Below are positions 46,833 to 57,172 of a stretch of DNA of 64,000 nt, one piece after another (within the stretch, counting starts at the first letter, position 1; each line of letters starts with the position of its first letter). The notes beneath the pieces are model-generated. The model was not told the DNA's origin. It searched no databases and saw only the letters and a list, made by a program, of their open reading frames with translations. The position numbers were made by a program, and so were the translations under genes. The DNA is taken from the NCBI RefSeq assembly GCF_003611475.1, contig NZ_RAXT01000006.1:59847-123846 (forward strand), given 5' to 3'. The stretch comes from Acinetobacter rongchengensis. Lineage in GTDB: Bacteria; Pseudomonadota; Gammaproteobacteria; Pseudomonadales; Moraxellaceae.

Positions 46833-48272
46833 TTATTTCATTCGTACTACTTGAGGTAAAGCATATTGACCAGATAATACTTCTTCGGTTGGTTGATACA
46901 AACGTAAAATCAGATAGAAGTTACCTTTCGGTGCTGGTAACCAATTAGCGGCTGTATTCGCCGGTTTTTGATTTTGAATCGTGATATCAATTGAACCATC
47001 TGAATTTATCTTTAATCCTTTCGTATCAGATCCAACTTTGAATCGATTGATTGGATTGCTAACCAGCATCTTAGTATCCGCATCATAGATCGTTACAGAC
47101 CAAAACGCATTTACAGGTGGTGCTTTGGTGAAATGAATCGAGTAGTTATTTGCACCAGTCAAAACATTTTCTTCCGAATCAATATATCGAATTGGATACA
47201 TCGCTTCTTTTTGACCATTTCCACCGAAATATGGTCCAGTAATCAATGAGCGTAATGGATAGTTAAAGCCAAAGTTATCCATACCAGTCGCCCAGTTCCA
47301 ACCATTACGGACAGATGAAGAATAAGGGAATGCTGAAACAACAGCTTTAGGTCCATCTTCTAAGCCTTTTAACAGCCCTTTCTTTTCATCAGGAAACATC
47401 TTGGTCTCATCAAAACCATCTTTTGTTAAACCCAAACGAGAGAACTGCGCAAACATTGCTTCATCTGCCGCAGGAACTTTATTGTACTTCAGTGCAAAAG
47501 CTAAATGTGTCATAAAACCTAATGGATCATTACCAATCGCTGGCATTGGATCTAATTTCGCATCTAGCTTTGGTTTGCCACTCAGAGGGGTGAGTTTAAA
47601 TTGATCCTGTAGCTTATGTACTTTTGTTAGATTTTCACCTTGGGCAATACGAATACGTCCCCATAACCAAACTTTGTCTGTTTTTACATCTAAGCGTGTA
47701 ATTCCAGCAGGGATTGTTCCTTTCCAACCAGGAGGAACCAATGCAAATTTACCTGCTTTTGTTCCAGTTGTACGTCGACCAATATAATGTTCTAACTCTT
47801 GCCACATATTAAACACATTAACAACATAATAGCGATCATTTGTATCAGGTACAGTAAGAATATACGGTTCATCCAATTTAACAACACTACTCATATAGGC
47901 TGTGTCATTGTTAGGCGTTGGCATATCCTTGGCAGTATCTGTAGCTACTTCGCGAGCCCAACCGATTTGGTTCAGTGGTGCTCGATAACTGGTTGCTGGT
48001 TTTGGGTTTGGAACATCAATATATTCTCTAATGATTCGCTCCATACGCACTAATGGGTAACCCCATATATACGCTTGTACCCCTTGCGTATAACCGTCAA
48101 TCTCTAATCCTTCGTTAATTGCATCTGGATTAATCGGCGTTGTTAATAAAGGATCTGGATAGCTACTTGAAGGAGCTGCCAATAAATTAGAGGAAATTAA
48201 AGCAGGTGCTGTTGAAAGTAAAATAAAAACGCTGATCGTTTTTAACTTCTTAGGTAAATCATATTTGTTCAT
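46833..48272 (-). CDS. DUF1254/DUF1214 secreted protein
   Basis: A 479-residue exported protein with a signal peptide of about 32 residues (ending LLA). The DUF1254 part has GYPLVRMERIIREYIDVPNP and TPNNDTAYMSSVVKLDEPYIL; the C-terminal DUF1214 part has NAFWSVTIYDADTKMLVSNPINRF and the ANWLPAPKGNFYLILRLYQP stretch. Proteins of this kind are widespread in Acinetobacter and have no established function. It is monocistronic, with about 330 bp before it that contain the TonB receptor terminator and no gene. Confidence 0.88.
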   Translation of the reverse strand: MNKYDLPKKLKTISVFILLSTAPALISSNLLAAPSSSYPDPLLTTPINPDAINEGLEIDGYTQGVQAYIWGYPLVRMERIIREYIDVPNPKPATSYRAPLNQIGWAREVATDTAKDMPTPNNDTAYMSSVVKLDEPYILTVPDTNDRYYVVNVFNMWQELEHYIGRRTTGTKAGKFALVPPGWKGTIPAGITRLDVKTDKVWLWGRIRIAQGENLTKVHKLQDQFKLTPLSGKPKLDAKLDPMPAIGNDPLGFMTHLAFALKYNKVPAADEAMFAQFSRLGLTKDGFDETKMFPDEKKGLLKGLEDGPKAVVSAFPYSSSVRNGWNWATGMDNFGFNYPLRSLITGPYFGGNGQKEAMYPIRYIDSEENVLTGANNYSIHFTKAPPVNAFWSVTIYDADTKMLVSNPINRFKVGSDTKGLKINSDGSIDITIQNQKPANTAANWLPAPKGNFYLILRLYQPTEEVLSGQYALPQVVRMK

Positions 48273-48506
48273 TATTAAACCTCTTTTTGTAAAGAATGAT
48301 TAAGATTGCTTCTATTTTATACATTATTTTTATCATATTATTAGTATAAAAATACATCAGATATGCAAAAAATTATCATGGGTTGAATTTTCCTAAAGTG
48401 TGCATAAAAATTATGTTAATTTAGGCATTGGGGCATTCATTTTGTCGTGATTAAATTGTGACTCAAATGTCTATTTTTTCCAATTTCTTATCCTGAATTC
48501 ATGTCT

Positions 48507-48545
48507 ATTAAAAAAGCTCCAGTCTCATTTTGCGAGATTGGAGCT
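48507..48545 (-). terminator. Terminator of the TonB-dependent receptor gene
   Basis: On the minus strand AGCTCCAATCTC and GAGACTGGAGCT form a long stem with a 7-nt loop and a T run. It is about 55 bp past the receptor stop codon. Confidence 0.92.
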
Positions 48546-48600
48546 TAAGTTTTTAATGATTTTTATGATGATTTAAATGCTATCTATCAAAAGTGCAGAC

Positions 48601-50796
48601 TTAAAAATCAACAGAAGTTTGTAAATAGAAGGTACGTGGTTGACCTACATATTTACCGCCTGTTGAGTCAGAAGAACGAGTGAAGTACTGAGTATCAAAT
48701 ACATTTTTCACCCCGCCTGCGACTTTTAGACCGTAAAAATCTTTACCAAAATTATAGCCAGTACGAACAGCAAAAGTTGAATAGCCAGGAATATCACCAG
48801 TACGGCCATCGGCAGTTTCTTCTGTTTGATATTGATTGCCAGAACCTGGTGCATGTTGTTTAGACTGGGCAAACATATCTGCATTTACCGACCATTTATT
48901 TACGGTATAACCCATGCCTAAGTTGGCCACATGACGTGAATAATAAGGTAGATCTTTACCGTCAAATTTACCTGCTTCAGAGACTGCTTTGGTAAAGGTG
49001 TAATTGCTATACGCTTTTAGACCTTTGAGTGAGTCGGACAATGAACCAAAGTCATAGCTTAAACCTGCCTCAACCCCTTTATGACTGGTTGCACCTAGAT
49101 TAGTCCAAATACCTGTACCAATATTGTCAGGGCGCTCAAGTAAAAGTTCTTTGTCAAAATCTAGATAAAATACGGTAAATTCAGCATTTAAACCATTGCC
49201 TAAGTATTTGGTGCCGATTTCGTAGTTATTTGATTTTTCAGGGTGTAAACCATCTAGTGTGGTCACAGCAGTATTGACATTGTTTACAGTTCGAGTCGTT
49301 ACAAGCTGGTTGTATTGCTGCGGGCCGAATGATACGCCTGCATTGGCAAATACATTCCATTGATCATTGAATGCATACTGTATCGCGATATTCGGTAAAA
49401 ATTCGTCAGACTTAATTTTTGGATGAACAGTGTTTACTGCAACGCCAGCTTGATAAGCAGTAAAATCGTTGTGGGTTTCAATCGATTCAAAACGTACACC
49501 TGGTGTAATCGTCCATGCACCTAGACCAAAACGGTTATCTATATAAATAGCATGCGCTTTTGTTCCACCATCACTGGTGGTATTTGGCACACGTGTTCCG
49601 GGAGTGCCTGTCATTGTATTATAAGCAGCGGTACGACCTGAAAACTCAGAACTTTCTTCTTCTAAGTAACGATAACCTACCGTTACTTCATTATTCATTT
49701 TGCCCCATGTATAGGCTCTTGAATAACGAGGTTCGATACCAAAGTATTTATAGTCACGAGGTGAGTTACTAATACGGCTATTGGCTGTATTAGCAATCGC
49801 CGATTCAAGATCACTAGTACGGAATGAATCTACGTAGTAGCCCAATACTTCGAAATTATTGACATCATCTTTGTGGCTATATTTTACTGAAATGTCAGAA
49901 CGTCGACCTGCGAAATAGTTACGAAATTGATTTGATTGATAAGGGTTTTCAGCATATTGCGCGGCTGTTAAACCTTCAGGCATTTCTCCACGACCTTCAT
50001 AATGATGCAGGTTGACTGCAACTTGATCATGATCGGTAAATTGATAAGATGTTTTTAACATTACATCATCAATATCTATTTCATTGTTGGCTTCGCGGTA
50101 ACCATCACCTTTGGTTCCAGAATAAAGCAGGGCAAGACCTAAACCATTCTCCATTGTGCCACCAATAAATAGGTTTGGACTGTATTTGATTTGATCTGTA
50201 CCTGTTGCAAACTCAGTGGTTAAACCCACTGAGCCAGAAAAGTATTCAGGAATAGCACGCGTTGTAAAATTGATGATACCGCCCACATTTTGTGGCCCAA
50301 AACGTACAGAGCCAGCGCCACGAACGACATCGACAGACTCAATATTCCCCATAGAAAGGGGAGCCATAGATAGCTGTGGTTGACCATAGGGCGCAAAGGA
50401 TAAAGGGACACCGTCCATTAACACTGTTGAGCGAGGGGATAAACGTGAAGTTAAACCTCGAACCCCTAAGTTTAAAGATACATCACTACCGCCAGTCCCG
50501 TTGCTGTCTTGAACTTGAACACCAGGAACTTGTTTTAACGCATCACGAATTGAAGTAACAGCAGAAGCATCCATTTTTTTACGATCGATAATCGTTCGTG
50601 CACCTGCATGGTTATGGACTTTTTCTGCATTGGCATTTTCTAACCAGTTGCCTTGGGCTTGAACAACAATCGGCGCAAGTGTCTGCGTTTGATTATTGTC
50701 TTCATTTTCTGCATAGCTGATCGACGAAACAGAGAGAAAAGATAATCCAATTGCATAGCTAAGCGTGGATGGCTTGAACTTTAAGCTTTGTAACAT
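48601..50796 (-). CDS. TonB-dependent outer-membrane receptor, FecA-like
   Basis: A 731-residue ferric-siderophore-type receptor. The signal peptide ends near SYA-EN, a TonB box-like APIVVQAQ follows, and the plug domain has ARTIIDRKKMDASAVTSIRDALKQVPGVQV and LNLGVRGLTSRLSPRSTVLMDGVPL, close to FecA-type receptors for ferric dicitrate. The 22-strand barrel ends in F. There is no N-terminal signalling extension and no fecIR pair nearby, so it is not a sigma-factor transducer. AAGG supports the ATG at 50796 rather than the one at 50802. A Fur-box match lies upstream. The ligand is unproven. Confidence 0.92.
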   Translation of the reverse strand: MLQSLKFKPSTLSYAIGLSFLSVSSISYAENEDNNQTQTLAPIVVQAQGNWLENANAEKVHNHAGARTIIDRKKMDASAVTSIRDALKQVPGVQVQDSNGTGGSDVSLNLGVRGLTSRLSPRSTVLMDGVPLSFAPYGQPQLSMAPLSMGNIESVDVVRGAGSVRFGPQNVGGIINFTTRAIPEYFSGSVGLTTEFATGTDQIKYSPNLFIGGTMENGLGLALLYSGTKGDGYREANNEIDIDDVMLKTSYQFTDHDQVAVNLHHYEGRGEMPEGLTAAQYAENPYQSNQFRNYFAGRRSDISVKYSHKDDVNNFEVLGYYVDSFRTSDLESAIANTANSRISNSPRDYKYFGIEPRYSRAYTWGKMNNEVTVGYRYLEEESSEFSGRTAAYNTMTGTPGTRVPNTTSDGGTKAHAIYIDNRFGLGAWTITPGVRFESIETHNDFTAYQAGVAVNTVHPKIKSDEFLPNIAIQYAFNDQWNVFANAGVSFGPQQYNQLVTTRTVNNVNTAVTTLDGLHPEKSNNYEIGTKYLGNGLNAEFTVFYLDFDKELLLERPDNIGTGIWTNLGATSHKGVEAGLSYDFGSLSDSLKGLKAYSNYTFTKAVSEAGKFDGKDLPYYSRHVANLGMGYTVNKWSVNADMFAQSKQHAPGSGNQYQTEETADGRTGDIPGYSTFAVRTGYNFGKDFYGLKVAGGVKNVFDTQYFTRSSDSTGGKYVGQPRTFYLQTSVDF

Positions 50797-50875
50797 GAGC
50801 ATCCTTGAAAATTCTATAAGAATATGTGCAATAAAAATTTAGCCTATCTTAATCTTTTGTAATCTAAATTTAAAT

Positions 50876-50894
50876 AAACATGATTATCATTTAT
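50876..50894 (-). promoter_or_regulatory. Fur-box match upstream of the TonB receptor
   Basis: On the minus strand the core TGATAATCAT is present in full, and 13 of 19 positions match the classical Fur box. It lies about 80-95 bp before the receptor start, a normal place for iron repression. Binding is inferred. Confidence 0.65.
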
Positions 50895-51030
50895 AACTAT
50901 TGCTTGGTTAAAATTAATTGAATTTTTAATCAATAATGCACATTTAGGTAGAGCATTGGATTGTGCATTTTAATACGCTATTGGCTAATTGATATTGAGT
51001 GCGCTGTTGTTACTATAAATATGCAGGCAT

Positions 51031-51057
51031 AAAAAAACCGTACATAAGCACGGTTTT
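51031..51057 (-). terminator. Terminator of the SIMPL gene
   Basis: On the minus strand AAAACCGT, an 8-nt loop, ACGGTTTT and further T. It lies about 18 bp past the stop codon. Confidence 0.85.
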
Positions 51058-51074
51058 CATTGATTAAAGTAAAA

Positions 51075-51779
51075 TTATTTCAGTTGAATTGAACCATTGG
51101 CATTCACTGTCACCTTAGATTCTCCCGCTGAAACATCTTGAAGTGGTGCAGCTTCAACATCGGCAAATTTTGCCATACTTGCACGCATCATGACGGGTTG
51201 TGGGTAATAGTTACTGGTATTTAAATTTAAGTTAACCAAGTTGTAGCTCGATTTATTCCATGCTTGCGTAATGATTTGAGCACGTTGTTGAAAGCTTTTG
51301 GAAGCTTCAACCATCAGCTCATTTTCAACTTTCTTACGTTGTTCATCTGAAACAGAGAAGTTAATCGATTGCGTTTGGAAGTTTTGCTGCAATTCACTAA
51401 TGAGCTGACTGGCTGCTTTAAAGTCTTTACTTTCAATTTGAACTTCTGCGCGTCCACGCCATTCTTTTAATTTTTGGTTGTCATTGTCATATACAGGATA
51501 AGTGGTTTGCGAACCTGTTTCGACTTTGACTTGTGGATATTTTTTAGCAAGCGACATGGCTTGATTCATCAATTGAGCAATTTGTGATGACAGCTCAGCA
51601 GGCTGTTTGTTGGTTTTTTCAATGAAGAGTACAGCATGCATTTCGTCATTAGACACCTGACGAGTCGCTTCAGCTTGTACATTGACAATATTGTAATTTA
51701 AAGGCTCTTTTTCAGCTGCAATAGTCATAGTGCTTAATGTCGTTCCTAAAAGAAGGGTGGTTAAAGCTAAATAACGCAT
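51075..51779 (-). CDS. SIMPL-domain (DUF541) periplasmic protein
   Basis: A 234-residue exported protein with a signal peptide of about 21 residues (ending TIAA). The mature part has VQAEATRQVSNDEMHAVLFIE, LAKKYPQVKVETGSQTTYPVYD and a C-terminal SAGESKVTVNANGSIQL, the SIMPL/DUF541 pattern shared with E. coli YggE. Such proteins are linked to oxidative or envelope stress; the mechanism is unknown. It is divergent from dat across about 500 bp. Confidence 0.88.
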   Translation of the reverse strand: MRYLALTTLLLGTTLSTMTIAAEKEPLNYNIVNVQAEATRQVSNDEMHAVLFIEKTNKQPAELSSQIAQLMNQAMSLAKKYPQVKVETGSQTTYPVYDNDNQKLKEWRGRAEVQIESKDFKAASQLISELQQNFQTQSINFSVSDEQRKKVENELMVEASKSFQQRAQIITQAWNKSSYNLVNLNLNTSNYYPQPVMMRASMAKFADVEAAPLQDVSAGESKVTVNANGSIQLK

Positions 51780-52276
51780 GGCGAATCCTTAAAAGTAAGA
51801 GTAAAATTTTTTGACTGAAAGTTATATTAAATTACTTTGAATATATTTTGATATTAAGCATAACTTGCGGATTACTTTGGCAGAATTTGTGGTGTAATTG
51901 TAATAATTTACGTATGATTTGAAACTTATATTAAATTAAAAATATTTATAAATCAGCTTATTAGCTGGAAATTATAATCGAGTCATTTTAAGCAGTATAC
52001 GAATTTTAAATAATCAATAAAATTATTGGGTTTTCTTTGCTTTGTCACATAGTATGATAATAATAGTTGTTTAGAGTTTGCTGAATGTTTTTTTCGATAA
52101 ATGGAATATAGATAAGTGCATAAAAGATATTTATTTTGTCGTAAAAAACTGTATCATTCCGCTCCTAGTTATGAATACACAAAGCACTCTAACTAGATTC
52201 TATAAAGCACCGAGTCAAAAGACCGCAAGTCACCCGACTTATTTCTTTCAACCCATATCAGAGATGGTAATTCGAT
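51780..52276. other. Long AT-rich divergent intergenic region before dat-ddc
   Basis: About 500 bp without a credible gene. It contains TTATATTAAATTA twice (about 51820-51836 and 51927-51940) and a CAATAA/TTATTG hairpin followed by GGTTTTCTTT near 52015-52037, which might attenuate transcription into dat. A 95-codon frame at 52078-52365 overlaps dat and has no ribosome site, so it is not taken as a gene. Promoters for the SIMPL gene and dat must lie here. Confidence 0.45.
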
Positions 52277-53650
52277 ATGAGCGTTACTTCTGTAAATCCT
52301 GCTGCCACTTCCACAAACGAATACTACTTGACTCGCCAAAGTCAGATGGAATCGAATGTTCGTAGTTATCCACGTAAATTACCGTTAGCGATAGCGGAAG
52401 CACATGGTTGTTGGGTTACCGATGTTGAAGGTACAAAATACCTCGATTGTTTAGCTGGGGCAGGAACATTGGCTTTAGGCCATAATCATCCTGCGGTAAT
52501 TCAAAGTATTCAAGACACTTTAGCGAGTGGTCTACCTTTACATACTTTAGATTTAACAACGCCTTTAAAAGATGCTTTTACTGAAGCACTTCTTGAACAA
52601 CTTCCAGGTGGTCAAGAAGAGTATTGCTTACAGTTCTGTGGTCCATCTGGTGCAGATGGTACAGAAGCAGCAATTAAATTGGCAAAGACCTATACAGGTC
52701 GTAGCACAGTAATCAGTTTTTCTGGTGGCTATCATGGGATGACTCATGGTGCACTTGCAATGACAGGTAACTTATCTGCTAAGAATGCGGTCAATGGCTT
52801 AATGCCAGGCGTACAATTTATGCCATACCCGCATGAATATCGTTGCCCACTTGGGCTTGGCGGTGAAGCAGGTGTAGATGCGTTAACGTATTTCTTCGAA
52901 AACTTTATTGAAGATGTTGAAAGCGGTGTAACTAAGCCAGCTGCTGTGATTCTTGAAGCAATTCAAGGTGAAGGTGGTGTGGTAACTGCGCCAACAAAAT
53001 GGTTGCAAAAAATCCGTGAAGTGACTGAGCGTCATAACATCGTATTGATTCTTGATGAAGTTCAAGCTGGTTTTGCACGTTCAGGTAAAATGTTTGCCTT
53101 TGAACATGCGGGTATTGAACCTGATGTAGTGGTAATGTCTAAAGCTGTTGGTGGTAGTTTACCATTGGCTGTTTTAGCGATTAAACGTAAGTTTGATGCA
53201 TGGCAACCAGCAGGTCACACGGGTACATTCCGTGGTAACCAACTTGCTATGGGTACGGGTCTTGCGACCATCAAAACCATTAAAGAACAAAACCTTGCGA
53301 AAAATGCACAAGAGCGTGGTGATTTCTTACAAGCTGAATTGAAAAAATTAGCTGTTGAATTCCCGTGTATCGGTAATGTTCGTGGTCGTGGTTTAATGAT
53401 CGGTGTTGAAATTGTGGATGAGCGTAAAGCTGCGGATCATATGGGTTCATTACCTGCAGATTCACAGTTGGCTGCTGCAATTCAAACAGCTTGTTTCAAC
53501 AATAAATTATTGCTTGAAAAAGGTGGTCGTGGCGGTACAGTTATTCGTTTACTTTGCCCATTGATTATCACTCATGAAGAATGTGTTGAAGCACTTGCTC
53601 GCTTTAAGAAAGCAGTTGCTGAAGCGCTTGTTGCAGTTCGAGGCGCATAA
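52277..53650 (+). CDS. dat: Diaminobutyrate-2-oxoglutarate transaminase Dat
   Basis: Converts aspartate semialdehyde and glutamate to L-2,4-diaminobutyrate. The 457-residue class III aminotransferase shows [21 protein letters not shown], the PLP-binding Asp in [15 protein letters not shown] and the Schiff-base Lys in [13 protein letters not shown]. With ddc, four bases downstream, it makes 1,3-diaminopropane, the main polyamine of Acinetobacter. The ATG has only a weak ribosome site. Confidence 0.96.
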   Translation: MSVTSVNPAATSTNEYYLTRQSQMESNVRSYPRKLPLAIAEAHGCWVTDVEGTKYLDCLAGAGTLALGHNHPAVIQSIQDTLASGLPLHTLDLTTPLKDAFTEALLEQLPGGQEEYCLQFCGPSGADGTEAAIKLAKTYTGRSTVISFSGGYHGMTHGALAMTGNLSAKNAVNGLMPGVQFMPYPHEYRCPLGLGGEAGVDALTYFFENFIEDVESGVTKPAAVILEAIQGEGGVVTAPTKWLQKIREVTERHNIVLILDEVQAGFARSGKMFAFEHAGIEPDVVVMSKAVGGSLPLAVLAIKRKFDAWQPAGHTGTFRGNQLAMGTGLATIKTIKEQNLAKNAQERGDFLQAELKKLAVEFPCIGNVRGRGLMIGVEIVDERKAADHMGSLPADSQLAAAIQTACFNNKLLLEKGGRGGTVIRLLCPLIITHEECVEALARFKKAVAEALVAVRGA

Positions 53651-53653
53651 GTT

Positions 53654-55186
53654 ATGGTAGATTTTGCAGAACACCGTAAAGCGTTACTCTGCAATGATGC
53701 TCAATCTATTGTTGACTATGAGTCAGCAATGGGTGAGGCGACTAAAGCAGTCGCAGCATGGTTGCAAAACGATAAAATGTACACTGGCGGAAGCATCAAA
53801 GATCTTCGCAGTGCAATTGCGTTTAATCCTTCAAAAGAAGGTTTAGGTGTACATAAAGCATTGGAGCGTATGGTTGAGCTTTTCTTAAATAAAAGCTTAA
53901 AAGTACATCATCCACATTCTTTAGCACATTTACATTGTCCGACAATGGTGACAAGTCAAATTGCTGAAGTACTGATTAATGCGACTAACCAATCTATGGA
54001 CTCATGGGATCAAAGCCCTGCGGGTTCTTTGATGGAAGTTCAACTCATCGATTGGTTACGTCAAAAAGTGGGTTATGGCGCAGGTCAAGCAGGTGTATTC
54101 ACTTCAGGTGGAACACAATCAAACTTGATGGGTGTTTTACTGGCACGTGATGCATGTATTTCTAAAAATTGGAAAGATGAAAACGGTAATCCGTGGTCTG
54201 TACAGCGTGATGGTATCCCTGCGGATGCGATGCGCAACGTCAAAGTGATTTGTTCTGAAAATGCACATTTCTCTGTGCAAAAGAACATGGCAATGATGGG
54301 TATGGGCTTCCAATCTGTAGTGACTGTTCCTGTGAATGGTAACGCACAGATGGATACTGATGCATTAGAAAAAACCATGGCGCATCTTCAAGCTGAAGGT
54401 AAGATCGTGGCATGTGTTGTTGCAACAGCGGGTACAACGGATGCAGGTGCGATTGATCCACTGAAAAAGATCCGTGAAATCACCAACAAATATGGTGCAT
54501 GGATGCATATCGATGCGGCATGGGGTGGTGCACTGATTCTTTCTAACGATTATCGTTCTATGCTCGATGGAATTGAATTGTCTGATTCTGTGACACTAGA
54601 CTTCCATAAGCATTATTTCCAAACAATTTCTTGTGGTGCGTTCTTGTTAAAAGATGAAGCGAATTATCGTTTCATGCATTATGAAGCTGAGTACTTAAAC
54701 TCTGCGTATGATGAAGAACATGGTGTACCGAACCTCGTATCTAAGTCTTTACAAACCACACGCCGTTTTGACGCGTTGAAATTGTGGATGACCGTTGAAT
54801 CACTTGGTGAAGAGTTGTACGGTTCAATGATCGATCATGGTGTTGATTTAACACGTGATGTTGCAGCATATATCAATGCAACAGAAGGTTTGGAAATGTT
54901 GGTTGATCCACAATTCGCTTCTGTATTGTTCCGTGTTGTTCCAGCAGGCTATCCAGTTGAGTTACTCGATAGCTTAAACCAAAACGTTGCAGATGAACTA
55001 TTTGCACGTGGTGAAGCGAATATTGGGGTAACCAAAGTCGGTAATGTTCAATCATTGAAAATGACCACTTTAAGCCCTGTTGCAACTTTAGATAACGTGA
55101 AGAATTTGCTAGGTCTTGTCCTTGCAGAAGCTGAGCGCATTAAAGGTGCAATTGCTGACGGTACATATACACCTGCGATTGATTAA
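53654..55186 (+). CDS. ddc: L-2,4-diaminobutyrate decarboxylase Ddc
   Basis: Decarboxylates 2,4-diaminobutyrate to 1,3-diaminopropane. The 510-residue protein is a group II PLP decarboxylase: [20 protein letters not shown] near residue 150, [15 protein letters not shown] and the PLP lysine in [10 protein letters not shown]. It begins four bases after the dat stop, so the pair is one operon. 1,3-Diaminopropane supports biofilm, motility and virulence traits in A. baumannii. Confidence 0.96.
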   Translation: MVDFAEHRKALLCNDAQSIVDYESAMGEATKAVAAWLQNDKMYTGGSIKDLRSAIAFNPSKEGLGVHKALERMVELFLNKSLKVHHPHSLAHLHCPTMVTSQIAEVLINATNQSMDSWDQSPAGSLMEVQLIDWLRQKVGYGAGQAGVFTSGGTQSNLMGVLLARDACISKNWKDENGNPWSVQRDGIPADAMRNVKVICSENAHFSVQKNMAMMGMGFQSVVTVPVNGNAQMDTDALEKTMAHLQAEGKIVACVVATAGTTDAGAIDPLKKIREITNKYGAWMHIDAAWGGALILSNDYRSMLDGIELSDSVTLDFHKHYFQTISCGAFLLKDEANYRFMHYEAEYLNSAYDEEHGVPNLVSKSLQTTRRFDALKLWMTVESLGEELYGSMIDHGVDLTRDVAAYINATEGLEMLVDPQFASVLFRVVPAGYPVELLDSLNQNVADELFARGEANIGVTKVGNVQSLKMTTLSPVATLDNVKNLLGLVLAEAERIKGAIADGTYTPAID

Positions 55187-55207
55187 TCTGCCTTGGTGAT
55201 ATGCAAG

Positions 55208-55233
55208 AAGGAGATCAAATGATCTCCTTTTTT
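55208..55233 (+). terminator. Terminator of dat-ddc
   Basis: AAGGAGATC and GATCTCCTT pair around AAAT and lead into TTTTTT, about 20 bp past the ddc stop. Confidence 0.93.
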
Positions 55234-55336
55234 GTATTTTATAATAATCAGATTCGCATTTTTATGAGAATATCTTTTAGCATGAATAACAACTGTATAT
55301 TCAATCCTCTATCAGCATTTAACCATGATTTACTGA

Positions 55337-55699
55337 TTAGCCATAATAATCTTTAAGCATTTTGCTAAAACTCAATAGGAATGAACTGAGTATGATGAGC
55401 GCCATGGAGAAGCTACTGCAAAAGAAAATAATTTTTTGGTAGTTTTGCCTACAACTGTCCATCAAAGGCAAATGGTAGACATGATACATCGAACGTAGTG
55501 TTTGCATGGTGAGAATGAACAGTGAAATAAAACTGAAGCTGATCAATAGGTTTTGCATCAGAAAAGAGGAACTGATTTGTGATAATAAAATGTAAATAAT
55601 TAAGCAACTCATTGTAATAATTAAGGTGATCATACTGGTTGAAGCAACCATTTTTAGAAATGTTTCATGCCATTCTATACGGGTTAATATTTTCATCAT
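55337..55699 (-). CDS. Small three-pass membrane protein, unknown
   Basis: About 120 residues with three hydrophobic segments (SMITLIITMSCLIIYILL, NLLISFSFISLFILTM and IIFFCSSFSMALIILSSFLLSF). No family recognised. The frame opens with TTG at 55702; the ATG at 55699 is preferred. It is very AT-rich and isolated between ddc and pstS. The coding call rests on length and clean membrane topology. Confidence 0.6.
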   Translation of the reverse strand: MMKILTRIEWHETFLKMVASTSMITLIITMSCLIIYILLSQISSSFLMQNLLISFSFISLFILTMQTLRSMYHVYHLPLMDSCRQNYQKIIFFCSSFSMALIILSSFLLSFSKMLKDYYG

Positions 55700-55921
55700 C
55701 AATTACTCTTTTTTATTATTTTAAGCTATCTTTGATGATAAAATAATGAGTTTACGACTTAACTTGTCGCCTAAATAAGTAAAATAAAAGCGGTTAATTG
55801 TGACATATAAATGAATGATTACATTTATATCTATAGAATTAGAAAAAAATAAAAATATATTACTTTCTATTACATATTGAATTTAAAAGATTTTTAATTA
55901 AAATAATTCTGAAATATCAAT

Positions 55922-55963
55922 TATCATAAAAGCGTCATAAAGCTGTAACTTCTTTGTCATATT
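55922..55963 (+). promoter_or_regulatory. Pho-box array upstream of pstS
   Basis: Four 11-bp units, each beginning with a TCAT- or TAAC-type half site, start at 55924, 55935, 55946 and 55957. The central pair GCGTCATAAAGCTGTAAC (55932-55949) matches the E. coli Pho-box consensus at 13 of 18 positions. The array lies about 90-130 bp before the pstS ATG. PhoB binding is inferred from exact 11-bp spacing. The rest of the gap from 55703 is AT-rich without a gene. Confidence 0.75.
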
Positions 55964-56051
55964 TTAAAATCAAAATGCAGTTATCCGAAAAGTACAACAT
56001 GACTAACAAATGGCGTACTTCAAAATTGCAAGCTTATTAAGAGAGAAAAGA

Positions 56052-57068
56052 ATGCGCTTAAATCACATTGCACTTGCTTTAGTTGTTTCAGGGGCGGCGG
56101 TTGCAACCACAGCTAATGCAGCTCGTGACACGATTCAAATTGCTGGTTCTTCAACTGTACTTCCATATGCAAGTATTGTTGCAGAAGAGTTTGGTCATAC
56201 ATTCCCACAGTTCAAAGCACCTGTTGTCGGCTCTGGTGGTAGTTCTGCAGGTTTAAAACAATTCTGTTCTGGTGTGGGTGACAACACTATCGACATCGCA
56301 AACGCTTCTCGTAAAATTAAAGATACTGAAATTGCTGCATGTAAAAAAGCAGGCGTAAATAAAATCAAAGAAATCAAAATTGGTTATGACGGTATCGTAT
56401 TTGCTTCAAATTCAAGCAAAGCGGCTTATAAATTACGTCCACAACACGTTTTTGCAGCGTTATCGGCAGAATTACCATCAAATGGTAAATTGGTTCCAAA
56501 CCCTTATACACGTTGGAACCAAATTGACAAATCACTTCCTAATGAAGCGATTACTCTAGTCATCCCTGCATCTAACCACGGTACACGTGAAGTGTTCCAA
56601 GAAAAAATGGTTGAAGCTGGATGTGAAGCTTACGAATACTATAAAAAATTAGATAAAGATGCACAGAAAAAAGCATGTTCATCTTTCCGTAAAGACGGAC
56701 GAGTGATTGAAATTGCAGGTGACTATACTGAAACACTTGCACGTTTAAAATCTTCTCCAAATGCAGTTGGTGTTTTCGGTCTAGGTTTCTATGATCAAAA
56801 CCGTGACAAATTACGTGTTGCGACAGTAAACAATGTAACACCTTCTGAGCAAACCATTCTCAATGGTACATACCCAGTATCTCGTCCTTTATACTTCTAT
56901 GTGAAAGGTGAGCATTTGCAGTCGATTAAAGGCTTAAAAGAATATACTGAATACTTCTTAAACAAGAAAGTATCGGGTAAAGGTTCTAAATTAGACAAAG
57001 CAGGTTTAATTTCAATGTCTGATTCTGAGCGCGCAAAAATTCTTGCAACATTTAAAGCTGGTAAATAA
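56052..57068 (+). CDS. pstS: Phosphate ABC transporter substrate-binding protein PstS
   Basis: Periplasmic high-affinity phosphate binder. From the ATG at 56052 it has 338 residues: a signal peptide (about 1-25, ending ANA), then IQIAGSSTVLPYASIVAEEF, in which the SST loop binds phosphate, and GSGGSSAGLKQF and NHGTREVF further on. This is the larger PstS type of Pseudomonas and Acinetobacter. The 14 codons before the ATG (from 56010) are not needed. First gene of pstSCAB. Confidence 0.94.
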   Translation: MRLNHIALALVVSGAAVATTANAARDTIQIAGSSTVLPYASIVAEEFGHTFPQFKAPVVGSGGSSAGLKQFCSGVGDNTIDIANASRKIKDTEIAACKKAGVNKIKEIKIGYDGIVFASNSSKAAYKLRPQHVFAALSAELPSNGKLVPNPYTRWNQIDKSLPNEAITLVIPASNHGTREVFQEKMVEAGCEAYEYYKKLDKDAQKKACSSFRKDGRVIEIAGDYTETLARLKSSPNAVGVFGLGFYDQNRDKLRVATVNNVTPSEQTILNGTYPVSRPLYFYVKGEHLQSIKGLKEYTEYFLNKKVSGKGSKLDKAGLISMSDSERAKILATFKAGK

Positions 57069-57172
57069 TCAATCAGTCATAATCGAAGCTGATGGTGGGC
57101 GACTACCATCGGCTTTCAATGCTAAGCAGAGTTTTTTCAAATCATGAAAATTGGAAAAACGGTGGAGAATAC

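Noticed and set aside
52078..52365. 95-codon plus-strand frame before dat
   Set aside because: It has no ribosome site, unnatural composition (Cys/Lys-rich, mixed) and overlaps the true dat start in another frame.
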